DNA of 64,000 nucleotides from Liquorilactobacillus cacaonum DSM 21116 (GCF_001436735.1 NZ_AYZE01000001.1:1-64000); one strand, 5' to 3'. Shown: positions 1 to 11,287, counted from the first letter of the stretch. Notes: generated by a model not told the origin, from the sequence alone. Program-made: numbers and translations.

Positions 1-6
1 ACGTTG

Positions 7-60
7 CCGTGCAAATAAAAAAGACACTGATAATTGTCAGTGTCTTTTTTATTTGCACGG
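7..60. terminator. 24-bp perfect inverted repeat, probable bidirectional terminator
   Basis: Arms 7-30 and 37-60 are perfectly complementary around a 6-nt loop (TAATTG). The stem contains an A6/T6 block, so both strands have a U-rich 3' arm. It lies just beyond the stop codon of the minus-strand sigma factor gene and could end transcription from both sides. The stem is longer than a typical terminator, and the gene to its left is outside the window. Confidence 0.75.
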
Positions 61-98
61 ATTTATTTTATATACTTGGCATCGAATTAATATCCAAA

Positions 99-692
99 TT
101 ACGAATTAAAAAGTTCTTCGGAGAGTTTATTTTTACATCTAGTAACGGCTCTATTTACTTTATTTTGTGGCGCATCAAGAATCTTAGTAATATCCTCAGG
201 TGATTTTCTTTTGAAGTAAAGCAGTGAAAAAACTTTGTATTCAAATTCAGAAAGTAAGTATTCTAATTGAACAATTGCCTCATTTATAAGGATGACATTT
301 TCAGGGACAATATTAGAAATAGCAGTTTTAGAATAACATTCCCCTTGCGTTTCTAATACATTTTCGAAGGATTCTGCATAACGATCACTTTGCCTCTTAA
401 TTGCATTTTCTTTTCGTAAAAGACTACAAAAACAATTTTGAAGACTTTGCTGATAAAATTTACCAAAGGTGATATTACCAGTGATATTATATGCTAAAAC
501 AGCTTGGTAGCAAACAATTCTAGCTTCTTGTAGCAAATCATCGATTTCATGAAATCTGAAGTGATATCGGTTGATAGACTTTATTACAAGTGGTCTATAC
601 TGGAAAAATAATTTTTGAAAATCTTCATCGCTTCTCATATTACGGATATTTAAAATCTGTTCAACAGTATCTTTGCTTAAAGGGTATGTCAT
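99..692 (-). CDS. ComX/SigH-like sigma-70 family sigma factor
   Basis: A 197-residue protein that looks like a minimal sigma factor. Residues about 25-75 resemble sigma region 2 (FQYRPLVIKSINRY, then DDLLQEARIVCYQAV). The C-terminal 50 residues form a region 4-like helix-turn-helix (EFEYKVFSLLYFKRKSPEDI, then NKVNRAVTRCKNKL). Proteins of this size and layout in lactobacilli are the ComX/SigH competence sigma factors that redirect RNA polymerase to DNA-uptake genes. That role is inferred from family resemblance; no competence gene lies nearby. The ATG start has only a weak GGTGG about 10 nt upstream, suggesting low translation. A TTGAAA-18-TATATA promoter lies upstream on the minus strand (748-753 and 724-729). 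Confidence 0.75.
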   Translation of the reverse strand: MTYPLSKDTVEQILNIRNMRSDEDFQKLFFQYRPLVIKSINRYHFRFHEIDDLLQEARIVCYQAVLAYNITGNITFGKFYQQSLQNCFCSLLRKENAIKRQSDRYAESFENVLETQGECYSKTAISNIVPENVILINEAIVQLEYLLSEFEYKVFSLLYFKRKSPEDITKILDAPQNKVNRAVTRCKNKLSEELFNS

Positions 693-723
693 TTTGCTTA
701 CGCCACCATTCTAATTAATTTCT

Positions 724-753
724 TATATAGCACTAATGATAGCAACGTTTCAA
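724..753 (-). promoter_or_regulatory. promoter of the ComX/SigH-like gene
   Basis: On the minus strand, TTGAAA (complement of 748-753) and TATATA (724-729) are separated by 18 bp. They sit about 35 bp before the sigma factor start codon. No obvious alternative-sigma motif is seen. Confidence 0.5.
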
Positions 754-867
754 TAATTATTGAGAGAAGTTCTTCACAAATCATCAAATTAATTTGCAAA
801 AGAATTACATAAACAAAATAATCTAAAATTAAGCGAAAAAAAGCTGACTTCTAAAACTGTATACAAA

Positions 868-903
868 AAAAGCTAGCTCAAATTATTCGTTGACCTAGCT
901 TTT
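868..903 (-). terminator. terminator downstream of tRNA-Thr
   Basis: Stem AAAAGCTAG with extension (868-880 and 890-903). Read on the minus strand it is followed by a run of T (TTTTTTTGTAT). It lies between the tRNA and the sigma factor gene and should end the tRNA transcript. Confidence 0.7.
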
Positions 904-982
904 GGTATTTAAACAGAAATTGATAGACTAGCTGACAATTTGCTAACATGCATATTGAGTTAGCAAGATTTTATTAATAAAA

Positions 983-1054
983 GCCACTTACCGGATTTGA
1001 ACCGGTGACCCCCACCTTACCATGGTGATGCTCTACCTACTGAGCTAAAGTGGC
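983..1054 (-). tRNA. tRNA-Thr (anticodon GGT)
   Basis: The minus strand folds into a full cloverleaf. The acceptor stem GCCACTT pairs with AAGTGGC. The D arm is GCTCAGTAGGTAGAGC. The anticodon stem TCACC/GGTGG carries loop ATGGTAA, with GGT at positions 34-36. The T arm is ACCGG-TTCAAAT-CCGGT. The anticodon reads ACC/ACT threonine codons. No CCA is encoded. A promoter (TTGATT-17-TATACT) lies 20 bp upstream and a terminator about 80 bp downstream, so it is an independent single-tRNA unit. Confidence 0.95.
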
Positions 1055-1073
1055 AAGAATTGTCAACTCAAAT

Positions 1074-1102
1074 AGTATATTATATTGAGTTGGCAAAATC
1101 AA
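1074..1102 (-). promoter_or_regulatory. promoter of tRNA-Thr
   Basis: On the minus strand TTGATT (complement of 1097-1102) and TATACT (complement of 1074-1079) are exactly 17 bp apart. The region also carries an imperfect inverted repeat, TTGTCAACTCAA near 1060 and TTGAGTTGGCAA near 1085, spanning the -10. Confidence 0.7.
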
Positions 1103-1160
1103 GATATACTTAATAATATCCTTTAATTAGTAACGAATTAAAAAGATAACATTAGTAATT

Positions 1161-3419
1161 TTAAAGTGTGATTGCATGTTCAACGATAAATAAATTGTTA
1201 GGAACATTAGTTATTAAGGGTGATACATTTTCAACACCTATTAAAACAAGTTCATGCATCGCTCTTGAACAAATTGTATAAAGTATACCAAGCGACTTGT
1301 CATTTGGATAATTCTCTTTTGAAATCTCATAAGCAATTACAGCATCAAATTCAAGACCCTTTGCTAAATAGATAGGTAAGAGCACAATACCTTTTGGTAA
1401 AGAACGATCACTGTTTTTAATTAAGGTTGGAGCATTTTTTGACTTCATTGAATGTAACAGTAATTGGCATGTAACAATATCTTTGGTGATGATTGCGACT
1501 GTTTCGTTATTCTTGAGAAGTCGCTGTGCTTCAAAAATTAATTTTGAGATAACCGCTTTTTTGCTTGTAATGACAACTTTAGGTAATGGACCTGAGCGTG
1601 TGAAGGCCTGAATTTTATTTCCATCCGGTAATAAGGATTTCATGAAGGAAGTAATCTCAAAAGTTGAACGATAACTCTTGTTAAGCTCAATCATTCTTGC
1701 CTTTTTGGGAGCAATTGTTTCTTTAAGTGAGGTCATAAGTTCATTTGAAGATTGTAAAGTATGGAATAGTGCTTGTTCACTATCACCCAACAGGGTTAAA
1801 TGAGCATTAGGAAAAGTTGCATGAAGATAATAAATTTGTGCAAGCGAGTAGTCCTGGATTTCATCTACAAAAAGATGATGGATTGAATGATTCTGCCCTT
1901 CACCAGTAAGTTGATCACGCAAGTACAAAAGTGGTGCACAATCCTCTAATCGAATTCTGTGAAGTTCTAGTTCATCATTAAATTTTTTTTGATCAAAGGG
2001 AAGAAAAACTTTGAGTAATTCTGCATATTGATGATAAATATCAAGAAAATAATTATTGTAAATCGCTTCATAGATTGGTTCAAATTTGGTTTGTACTATT
2101 TTTTTGCTAAGATAAGTTATTTCAGATTCAATGTTGTCAAAGCGACCTCTTTTGTATTCACCTAAAAGGGAATAATACTCTTCTTCTGATAAACTATCGA
2201 TTTTATCAAGAACCCATTGTTTAGATTGTTCTTTTTTTATTTTTTGTTTTAATTTTTGAATCAAAATATTTTTTAGTTCAAATTGTCTTAAATGGTGGGG
2301 CTGTGCAGAAGGCAGTGTAGAATAAAGAGATAAGATTTCTTTTTTTGTGAAAATTATTTGGTCTTCTAGTAACAGATTGTTAAAAAGTAAATCTTTATTA
2401 TCTAAATTTTCAACTTGTTTTTTTATGGAAAGCATGAATTCAGCCGTTTCTTTAATGTTTTTTTCAGAAGTCTGTTTAATTTGGTGCTTTTCAAAATTCT
2501 CAAAAAGTGTTTCGACATTTAATCCTTCAAAACGTTGGGCAAAAAATTCTGTTATAGTAACTTGACGCATATTTCGTTCACCTAAACTGGGAAGAACTTC
2601 AGAAATATAATGGCTGAATAATAAATTTGGTGAGAAAAGAACGATTTGATCAGCGTTTAAGTCAGAACGACTATGATAGAGTAAAAAAGCAATTCTTTGC
2701 AAAATGGCTGAGGTTTTGCCACTCCCGGCCACACCTTGTACTATTAGTAAATCATGTTTGGTGTCACGGATTATATCATTTTGTTCTTTTTGGATAGTAG
2801 CAACAATATTTTTCATGTATTCGTCGCCTTGTTCACCTAACATTTCTTGGAGTAGCTCATCACCAACAGTTTCATTAGTATCAAACATGTTAGTAATTTT
2901 ACTTTCTTGAATTCTAAATTGTCGCTTTTTTAGAAGTTGTGCATTCTGTTTTCCTTGAGGAGTATTATAGCTGACATACCCAAGATTACCATTATAATAT
3001 ATGCTTGCGATTGGGGCTCGCCAATCGTAAATTAGAAAATTACCAGTATCGTCGTTGAAAGAAGATGTCCCAATATAAAGTGTTTCAGGAGAAGTTTCAC
3101 CATCTTCATGGATATCAATGCGTCCGAAATAAGGTGATTTTTTTAAATCTGCTAAGAGCTTTATTTGGCGTTCTAAAATGTTTTCAGTTTCGACATTTTT
3201 GGCAACTAATTGTTTTTGCTGTTGAACTTCAGCATTTGTTTCCATTTGATCATCAACTTCAAATGTATTGATTTTAGCATTTTGGACATAGTTTTTTTCA
3301 ACCGAAGAACGTTCCTGTTTAGCATTATCGTATTCATTTTTAGCTTTTTGTAGTGAAGTTGAAATCATTGAAACAACTCGATTAACTCTTTCTTGTTCAA
3401 AAATATGTTCTTTATCCAA
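1161..3419 (-). CDS. helD: RNA polymerase recycling motor HelD (UvrD/Rep-like)
   Basis: A superfamily 1 ATPase that binds RNA polymerase and strips stalled or post-termination complexes. The N terminus (to about residue 110) is a charged coiled coil, as in HelD. Walker A is GVAGSGKTSA near residue 235, the Walker B-like motif is VDEIQDYS, and a late motif NKSYRST matches UvrD-like helicases. Start choice: the longest frame begins at TTG 3437, but AAGGAG falls inside its codons 2-4. The next TTG (3419) is 6 nt after that AAGGAG, so I place the start there (752 residues). The gene stands alone between tRNA-Thr and the trpS T-box. Confidence 0.85.
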   Translation of the reverse strand: MDKEHIFEQERVNRVVSMISTSLQKAKNEYDNAKQERSSVEKNYVQNAKINTFEVDDQMETNAEVQQQKQLVAKNVETENILERQIKLLADLKKSPYFGRIDIHEDGETSPETLYIGTSSFNDDTGNFLIYDWRAPIASIYYNGNLGYVSYNTPQGKQNAQLLKKRQFRIQESKITNMFDTNETVGDELLQEMLGEQGDEYMKNIVATIQKEQNDIIRDTKHDLLIVQGVAGSGKTSAILQRIAFLLYHSRSDLNADQIVLFSPNLLFSHYISEVLPSLGERNMRQVTITEFFAQRFEGLNVETLFENFEKHQIKQTSEKNIKETAEFMLSIKKQVENLDNKDLLFNNLLLEDQIIFTKKEILSLYSTLPSAQPHHLRQFELKNILIQKLKQKIKKEQSKQWVLDKIDSLSEEEYYSLLGEYKRGRFDNIESEITYLSKKIVQTKFEPIYEAIYNNYFLDIYHQYAELLKVFLPFDQKKFNDELELHRIRLEDCAPLLYLRDQLTGEGQNHSIHHLFVDEIQDYSLAQIYYLHATFPNAHLTLLGDSEQALFHTLQSSNELMTSLKETIAPKKARMIELNKSYRSTFEITSFMKSLLPDGNKIQAFTRSGPLPKVVITSKKAVISKLIFEAQRLLKNNETVAIITKDIVTCQLLLHSMKSKNAPTLIKNSDRSLPKGIVLLPIYLAKGLEFDAVIAYEISKENYPNDKSLGILYTICSRAMHELVLIGVENVSPLITNVPNNLFIVEHAITL

Positions 3420-3496
3420 TGTAATCTCCTTCTTCAAACTCTTTAATAGAGAATAATGGTATCATAAACTATGCAAGACAACAATGTAAGAAGCTT

Positions 3497-3526
3497 TTGA
3501 CTTGGAATACAATTTTGCGGTAAAAT
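3497..3526 (+). promoter_or_regulatory. promoter of the trpS T-box transcript
   Basis: TTGACT (3497-3502) and TAAAAT (3521-3526) are separated by 18 bp. Transcription should begin near 3533, at the foot of the T-box leader. Confidence 0.7.
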
Positions 3527-3532
3527 GTAATT

Positions 3533-3728
3533 GTTCGGTGATCAGAAAGAGTAGTTTAGTTAATATTAGAGATGTATCAAGTGCTGAAAGATACAAAAAC
3601 TAAATGAATTGGGCTGGGAGAACTAAATATTAATAATAGTTGTTTGAGAGGCAGTTAATAAGCTGCAAAATAGGTGGCACCGCGCATATTACGTCCTATT
3701 GCTATTTTTTAGCAATGGGACTTTTTAT
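3533..3728 (+). promoter_or_regulatory. T-box riboswitch, tryptophan specific
   Basis: The leader has the diagnostic T-box sequence AGGTGGCACCGCG at 3672-3684. A terminator follows: GTCCTATTGCT (3693-3703) pairs with AGCAATGGGAC (3711-3721), then a T run. Upstream, the segment GGGCTGGGAGAAC near 3610-3622 has the look of a specifier loop with a TGG (Trp) codon, fitting the downstream gene. Uncharged tRNA-Trp should bind and stabilise the antiterminator, raising trpS expression. The specifier position is read by eye. Confidence 0.92.
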
Positions 3729-3747
3729 TTTGAAAGGAGCAATAAAT

Positions 3748-4761
3748 ATGAAGAAAATAATTTTAACAGGTGATCGGCCAACTGGGAAACTACATATTGG
3801 ACACTATATCGGATCCTTGCAAAATAGGGTTCGACTACAAAACACTGGAGACTATGATACGTTTATCATGATTGCAGATCAACAAGCGCTAACAGATAAT
3901 GCTCGAGATCCGCAAAAAATTCGTAATTCATTGATTGAAGTTGCATTGGACTACCTTGCAGTGGGCATAGATCCAGCTAAGTCTACGATTTTTATACAAT
4001 CACAAATTCCGGCTTTAGCAGAATTAACAACTTATTATTTGAATTTAGTGACTGTCTCACGTTTGGAGCGTAACCCAACGGTAAAAGCAGAAATTCAACA
4101 AAAAAATTTTGAACGGTCTATTCCTGCGGGATTTTTTGTATACCCAGTTAGTCAAGCTGCTGATATAACTGCTTTTAAAGCGAATTTAGTTCCCGTTGGA
4201 GATGATCAAGAACCGATGATAGAACAAGCCCGTGAAATAGCAAGGAGTTTCAATACAATTTACGGACAAAAAATTCTAGTTGAACCAGAAGGGGTGTTTC
4301 CTGAAAAAGGTGCAGGAAGATTGCCTGGATTGGATGGCAATGCCAAGATGAGCAAATCGTTAAACAACTGTATTTATCTATCTGATGATGCAGAAACATT
4401 AAAAAAGAAGGTCATGTCAATGTATACAGATCCTTCTCATGTTCATGTAGAAGACCCTGGAAAAATAGAAGGGAACATGGTTTTCACTTATTTAGATATT
4501 TTTGATGAGGATAAGCAAAAAGTTGCACAATTAAAAGAAGCGTATCAAGCTGGAGGACTTGGTGACGTTAAAATTAAACGTTATTTAAATGAAGTTTTGG
4601 AAGCTAAACTTGCCCCAATTAGAAAGAGACGCGAAGAGTTTGCAAAAGATATTTCCAGCGTTTATGATATCTTAAAGGATGGCAGTGAAAGAGCTAATGC
4701 AGTTGCTGAACAGACATTAAGCGAAGTTAGGGCTGCGATAGGTGTTAATTATTTTAGTTAA
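3748..4761 (+). CDS. trpS: tryptophanyl-tRNA synthetase
   Basis: Charges tRNA-Trp with tryptophan. The 337-residue length is normal for bacterial TrpRS. The class I signatures are visible: [11 protein letters not shown] (HIGH, residues 13-23) and AKMSKSLNN (KMSKS). The start at 3748 follows GAAAGGAG; a longer frame reaching back to 3640 runs through the T-box terminator and is not credible. Expression is controlled by the T-box immediately upstream. Confidence 0.97.
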   Translation: MKKIILTGDRPTGKLHIGHYIGSLQNRVRLQNTGDYDTFIMIADQQALTDNARDPQKIRNSLIEVALDYLAVGIDPAKSTIFIQSQIPALAELTTYYLNLVTVSRLERNPTVKAEIQQKNFERSIPAGFFVYPVSQAADITAFKANLVPVGDDQEPMIEQAREIARSFNTIYGQKILVEPEGVFPEKGAGRLPGLDGNAKMSKSLNNCIYLSDDAETLKKKVMSMYTDPSHVHVEDPGKIEGNMVFTYLDIFDEDKQKVAQLKEAYQAGGLGDVKIKRYLNEVLEAKLAPIRKRREEFAKDISSVYDILKDGSERANAVAEQTLSEVRAAIGVNYFS

Positions 4762-4793
4762 TCACATTGAAGGAAATAGTTGGAGGGATGGGC

Positions 4794-5732
4794 TTGAAAA
4801 ATTTGGTAGTTCTTGATTTTGGATCAAATTCTGTAAGGTTATCTATTAATAAAATTCAAAAACTTGGAAGTAAATACAAATTTACTGAAATAAAACGTTT
4901 GAAGGAAACAACTCGTCTTGCAGAAGGAATGGGGAAGAGCAATCAAAAGGAATTATCCCATGCAGCTATTAAAAGAACTGTTAATGCAATCAAATATTTT
5001 AAGCGGATTTACCAGGAGTACTCGGATTATCGAGTTTTTTCAATTGCCACAGCAGCAGTGCGTGAAGCTTCCAATAGTCAAATCTTTATTGATGAAGTCC
5101 TAGCTTTGACTGGCTCTAGGATACGTGTTTTATCTGGAAAAGATGAGGCATACTACGATTATTTAGGGGTTACTTCGACACTCAATATAAAGGATTGTTT
5201 AATTGTAGATATGGGTGGGGGAAGTGTTGAATTGGCACTTGTAAAAAACACTAACTTAAAAGAATCTATTAGTTTACCCTATGGTGCAGTTAGTTTGAGT
5301 GAAAAATTCTGTCAATCAGGACTAATAAGTATCCAAAACATGGAAAAATTTAAACAATTTAGTAATAAGCTATTTGATAATTTATTGTGGTTGGAACAGG
5401 CTAAGTTACTCCCTGTAGTTCTGTTAGGCGGATGTAATCGAACGGTTGCTAGAATTAATCGTGTTGAAAAGGGTTTTAATGACCTAGACAATATCCATGG
5501 ATACGAGTTAGCAGTTGGCGATTTTAAAAAGATTTATGAACGTTTGCTTGGATGTTCAATTAAAGAGCGCATGAATATTGCTGGTATGGAAGAAGCAAGA
5601 GCAGACATTATTTTAGCAGGAATGACACCATTAGAATTATTGTTCGAACGCTTAAATAGTACAAAAATAATTTTTTCTGAGAGTGGTGCGCGTGAAGGTT
5701 TTTTGTACCAATTGGTTAATGAAAAAAGCTGA
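4794..5732 (+). CDS. ppx: Ppx/GppA family exopolyphosphatase
   Basis: A 312-residue protein of the ASKHA fold Ppx/GppA family, which hydrolyses polyphosphate or pppGpp. The phosphate 1 motif LDFGSNSVRL is at the N terminus and the phosphate 2 motif IVDMGGGSVEL near residue 140. TGGAGGG is 6 nt before TTG 4794, so I prefer this start over ATG 4788, which directly abuts the Shine-Dalgarno, and TTG 4767. It lies about 30 bp after trpS with no terminator between, so cotranscription is possible. No ppk is nearby. Substrate preference cannot be decided here. Confidence 0.85.
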   Translation: MKNLVVLDFGSNSVRLSINKIQKLGSKYKFTEIKRLKETTRLAEGMGKSNQKELSHAAIKRTVNAIKYFKRIYQEYSDYRVFSIATAAVREASNSQIFIDEVLALTGSRIRVLSGKDEAYYDYLGVTSTLNIKDCLIVDMGGGSVELALVKNTNLKESISLPYGAVSLSEKFCQSGLISIQNMEKFKQFSNKLFDNLLWLEQAKLLPVVLLGGCNRTVARINRVEKGFNDLDNIHGYELAVGDFKKIYERLLGCSIKERMNIAGMEEARADIILAGMTPLELLFERLNSTKIIFSESGAREGFLYQLVNEKS

Positions 5733-5848
5733 ATTAGTAGTAGCACAAAGATTGGCTAGTCATAATTTTTAGAATTTGAATTTATTTATATTTAGTAAAA
5801 AAAAACAATCGAAGCGCAATGTCAACTAGGAAAAGTTTAATATGACTC

Positions 5849-5885
5849 AAATAACCCATAAGCAAATTTTTGCTGTGGGTTATTT
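5849..5885. terminator. bidirectional terminator between ppx and the minus-strand gene
   Basis: AAATAACCCA (5849-5858) pairs with TGGGTTATTT (5876-5885), with an inner AGCAAA/TTTGCT stem. It separates convergent ppx and the gene at 5983-6711. A/T flanks allow function on both strands. Confidence 0.75.
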
Positions 5886-5982
5886 AAGTTATTTTTAGAA
5901 GTCTGCATAGGGGATATTTACTAGGAAAGCTACGGAACAAATTATGGTCTCTCATTTAGAGTGGTAAGTAATAATATTATTA

Positions 5983-6711
5983 TTACTGCTTGGTATAATC
6001 TTGTCCGAGTACTCGAAAAGATAATTTAGCAAGTTTTTGTGAATTTTGTAATGATTTAAAGGCTTTCTCAATCTTAAAGTTATCATTAATGTAGATGTAA
6101 TAGGTTTGAGAAGATAATGGTGGTGTTGTTTGATTCGTTTTGAGATTTTCTAAATAGTCAATATTTTTTGAAGATAATTCATTGAAGTCTAAGATGCTTA
6201 CAATTGCTCCTCTTCCATTATGCATCATCACAGAATTTAAAATAGCTGAAGCTGATGGCATACGAACAATATTTAACTTAATATCTGAGAGAGTCAGACT
6301 TTTTGGATAGTCAATATTTGACATAATTAAAAATTTTTGGGGGGTATGAGATAAATTAGAGATTCCTTCACTCTTAAGGGTAACTAATTCATTTGGAACA
6401 TAGAGGTATGAGGATGAGTAAGTTGATGATTTTTTATCAAGACCAATGATAATATCATAGGATTTTTTATTTTTATGTGCTGCTACAGGTGAGACGTATT
6501 TTAATGAAATTTTCCTATTAAGCTCTTTTCCCAAAAGTTTTCCGAAGCTTTTATTAAATGTTTTGATTCTTGGATTTTCCCCTTTTTGAGTGACAATAGC
6601 TACGGCTAACTCCTCTTTAATTACCTTTTTAGAGGTTAAAGAATGAATTATCCCCAATGCAAAGATACATAAAACCATAATAGCGATAGCAATAAAAAAT
6701 TTTTTTCGCAT
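5983..6711 (-). CDS. membrane-anchored extracytoplasmic protein, possibly solute-binding-like
   Basis: A 242-residue protein of unknown function. An uncleaved signal-anchor helix (about residues 5-25, FFIAIAIMVLCIFALGII) is followed by a soluble domain with alternating strand and helix character. Segments such as SYDIIIGLDKK and SYLYVPNELVTLK recall degenerate periplasmic-binding-protein folds, but I see no clear family signature and no lipobox. It is divergent to mvaA, with both promoters in the 95-bp interval. No transporter genes accompany it, so a role as a transport receptor is only a guess. Confidence 0.6.
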   Translation of the reverse strand: MRKKFFIAIAIMVLCIFALGIIHSLTSKKVIKEELAVAIVTQKGENPRIKTFNKSFGKLLGKELNRKISLKYVSPVAAHKNKKSYDIIIGLDKKSSTYSSSYLYVPNELVTLKSEGISNLSHTPQKFLIMSNIDYPKSLTLSDIKLNIVRMPSASAILNSVMMHNGRGAIVSILDFNELSSKNIDYLENLKTNQTTPPLSSQTYYIYINDNFKIEKAFKSLQNSQKLAKLSFRVLGQDYTKQ

Positions 6712-6728
6712 AATAAAACGATACTCCT

Positions 6729-6758
6729 TTGTGATGTTGATAGATAATATTATATAAT
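6729..6758 (+). promoter_or_regulatory. promoter of mvaA
   Basis: TTGTGA (6729-6734) and TATAAT (6753-6758) are 18 bp apart, about 48 bp before the mvaA start codon. Confidence 0.65.
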
Positions 6759-6805
6759 GAAAAGATGAGATGTGGGTAAAATGTCAGTATAAAGGGAGTT
6801 TAGTT

Positions 6806-8083
6806 ATGCAAATTTATGGGAAATTTTATCAAAAGTCATGGGATGAGAGAATGAAACAGATTATTCAAAGTGAATCTCTTAATACAGTGCAAACTCAACT
6901 TTTGAGAGATTCTGCGGTGAATAAGAGTTTAGGTGACACAATGATAGAAAATTATATAACTGATTATCATTTTCCTGAAGGCATTGCTTTTCACTATTTG
7001 ATAAATAATAAAGATTATATAGTACCTATGGTTACAGAAGAACCTTCAGTAGTTGCAGCGAGTAGTCATGGAGCAGCAATTATAGCAAAGGCAGGAGGTT
7101 TTTTTGCGAAATCAAGTGAGCGAATGATGATTGGGCAGATTATTTTGGAAGAAGTAACGGATGTAAAAAAAACTAGTGAAGAACTTAAATCACTTGAGAA
7201 AGTTTTACTAGAAATAGCAAACAAGGCACATCCTTCACTAAAAAAACGTGGAGGTGGGGCAAAGTGGTTAAGAGTAAGAATTCTTGATTATGATTTAATT
7301 TCAGTAGATATTGCTATCGATGTGCAAGAAGCAATGGGAGCTAACATGATTAATACAATGCTAGAAGCCGTTGCGCTAAATATAAAGAATAAATTACAAC
7401 AGGTTATCTTAATGTCGATATTATCTAACTATGCAACTGAGTGTATTGCAAAAGCAAGTTGCAAGATTCCGTTTGAATTGCTCTCAAAAGATAATGTATC
7501 TGGAAAAAGTATTGCACAAAAAATTGCACAAGCTAGTCGTATCGCACAATTAGATGTTTACCGTGCAACAACGCATAACAAAGGAATTATGAATGGAATT
7601 GATGCAGTTGTCATGGCAACTGGTAATGATTGGCGTGCAATTGAAAGTGGGGCGCATGCGTATGCAGCACGAAATGGTCGCTATAAGGGGCTTAGTTCGT
7701 GGAGTGTGGATGATAATTATTTAAGTGGAGAAATTGAACTGCCCCTTCCTATAGGTTTTGTAGGTGGTTCAATTGGAATAGTTCCATTGGTTAAGGTGAA
7801 TCAAAAATTAATGAATGTGGAAAGTGCAAATGAACTTGAGAATGTAATTGTTTCTGTTGGGTTGGCCCAAAACTTGGCGGCATTATTAGCGTTGGTAACG
7901 GATGGAATTCAAAAGGGTCATATGAAATTACAACTCAAATCTTTGGTAACTGCTGCAGGAGCTAAGGATACAGAAAAAGAAGAAATTATAAAGTATATGT
8001 TAGCTGAAGGGAAAAGAGACTTGGCTAGTGCAAAAACAATTCTTGCTGGGATTCGGAAGAGAGGAAAAAATGACGGACATTAA
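6806..8083 (+). CDS. mvaA: hydroxymethylglutaryl-CoA reductase, class II
   Basis: Reduces HMG-CoA to mevalonate, the committed step of the mevalonate route to isoprenoids in lactic acid bacteria. The 425-residue length fits class II enzymes, which lack the membrane domain. Visible motifs are VTEEPSVVAASSHGA (substrate loop with catalytic Glu), QEAMGANMINTM (nucleotide-binding DAMG-like element) and GNDWRAIESGAHA (region with catalytic Lys/Asp counterparts). The start at 6806 follows AAAGGGAG; a frame upstream to 6770 lacks a site. Its 3' end overlaps the next gene by 14 nt, so the two are translationally linked. Confidence 0.95.
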   Translation: MQIYGKFYQKSWDERMKQIIQSESLNTVQTQLLRDSAVNKSLGDTMIENYITDYHFPEGIAFHYLINNKDYIVPMVTEEPSVVAASSHGAAIIAKAGGFFAKSSERMMIGQIILEEVTDVKKTSEELKSLEKVLLEIANKAHPSLKKRGGGAKWLRVRILDYDLISVDIAIDVQEAMGANMINTMLEAVALNIKNKLQQVILMSILSNYATECIAKASCKIPFELLSKDNVSGKSIAQKIAQASRIAQLDVYRATTHNKGIMNGIDAVVMATGNDWRAIESGAHAYAARNGRYKGLSSWSVDDNYLSGEIELPLPIGFVGGSIGIVPLVKVNQKLMNVESANELENVIVSVGLAQNLAALLALVTDGIQKGHMKLQLKSLVTAAGAKDTEKEEIIKYMLAEGKRDLASAKTILAGIRKRGKNDGH

Positions 8084-9023
8084 TTTGAATGAACAAACCA
8101 AAGATTTATTGAAAAAAGTAAAAATTGGCTTTCCTAATAAAATTGAAATTAAGTATGGAAATGAAAAAGCAGGATATATTAGACATGATCAGGCGCAACA
8201 ATATCTAAGTGCGGGTACGTTAGTAATTCAAGTTGATGATATCACATGCCCTGATTATACAGTTACTCATGAATTACTGCACTTGTTAACTAGGATTAAT
8301 AATGTTCCTGAAATCATATTTAATTTAACAACAAATAACAAAAACTTAGATAATAATTTACTGGCTACGGGTTTTGAATTGTATAATACAATTTTGCATT
8401 TTGAAATTTATAATTTACAACGTGAAATGGGACTATTTTCAAAAGAAGTCCAAGATATGTATCTACAGGGAATTGTGCAAACGCTCGATGTAGAGAAAAA
8501 AAATAAAACAGATGAAAAGACAGTATTGAGAATTATTCAATTGTTTGATGCAATCGTTTTTTTTGGAGAAGAAAACAAGACTGTTGCAGAAGTATTTGAG
8601 ACTAACTATCCATGTTCTTATCTTGCTGCAAAACAACTTTTTGAAGCTGCAACAAAAAGAGAACTATCAGGAATGCAGGGCCTGCATAGCGCAATAATTC
8701 GTGTATTTACACAGTTTGATAAATGCCTTGATGACTTCGGGATGATGGGTATGAATTTACGTGAGTTTATAACACTGACACCAATAATTAGTGCACGGCA
8801 ATTAAAATTGGAAGTCAGACAGGTTTTTAATTTGAAGAATTCACAATTACATGATGTTTATCAAGACAAAATTGCCTATATCGGGCTGGGGATATATAAC
8901 GAACAAAATTCATTTATAATTAATGCACCTTTAAAGAATACAGATGTTTTTTTCAAAGATTTGTATGCATTAAAAGTTGCGGAATTTTTTGAAAAATTTG
9001 AAATTCCGTATTTAAAGCGTTAA
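8070..9023 (+). CDS. conserved protein (IpaB/EvcA-type annotation in lactobacilli) with HExxH motif
   Basis: A 317-residue soluble protein, overlapping mvaA by 14 nt. Proteins of this kind are often labelled IpaB/EvcA family in lactobacilli, a name that tells little. The sequence shows VTHELLHLLTR, with HELLH at residues 67-71. This is the zinc-binding HExxH pattern of metallopeptidases, preceded by a beta-strand-like segment. A Glu in GFELYN (residue 103) could be a third ligand. The remainder is helical. The start at 8070 follows AGAGGA, and the coupling implies coexpression with mvaA. Peptidase activity is an inference from the motif alone. Confidence 0.7.
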   Translation: MTDINLNEQTKDLLKKVKIGFPNKIEIKYGNEKAGYIRHDQAQQYLSAGTLVIQVDDITCPDYTVTHELLHLLTRINNVPEIIFNLTTNNKNLDNNLLATGFELYNTILHFEIYNLQREMGLFSKEVQDMYLQGIVQTLDVEKKNKTDEKTVLRIIQLFDAIVFFGEENKTVAEVFETNYPCSYLAAKQLFEAATKRELSGMQGLHSAIIRVFTQFDKCLDDFGMMGMNLREFITLTPIISARQLKLEVRQVFNLKNSQLHDVYQDKIAYIGLGIYNEQNSFIINAPLKNTDVFFKDLYALKVAEFFEKFEIPYLKR

Positions 9024-9101
9024 TTTGTAAATTTGAAGGCGTAAAATATGATATACTTGCAATAATTAACAATTATATTAAATTGGGGAAATAGGTCATA
9101 A

Positions 9102-11165
<2,064 letters not shown>

Positions 11166-11237
11166 AAGATTGAAAATACAATGTGAGTAGTTGAATTTTC
11201 AATATAACTAAAATTTAGTATAAATAGTGAATAAAAT

Positions 11238-11274
11238 GGCTGGCTCAAGAACTAATTTGACCAGTCTTTTTTTT
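11238..11274 (+). terminator. terminator between metG and tatD
   Basis: CTGG-C-TCAA pairs with TTGACCAG (one bulged C) and is followed by eight T. Only 13 bp separate it from the tatD start codon, with the tatD Shine-Dalgarno (AAGGAGG) directly after the T run. Confidence 0.75.
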
Positions 11275-11287
11275 AAGGAGGTAAAAA

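Noticed and set aside
3640-3747. Extended N terminus for trpS.
   Set aside because: The extension translates the T-box antiterminator and terminator. The real start follows GAAAGGAG at 3748.
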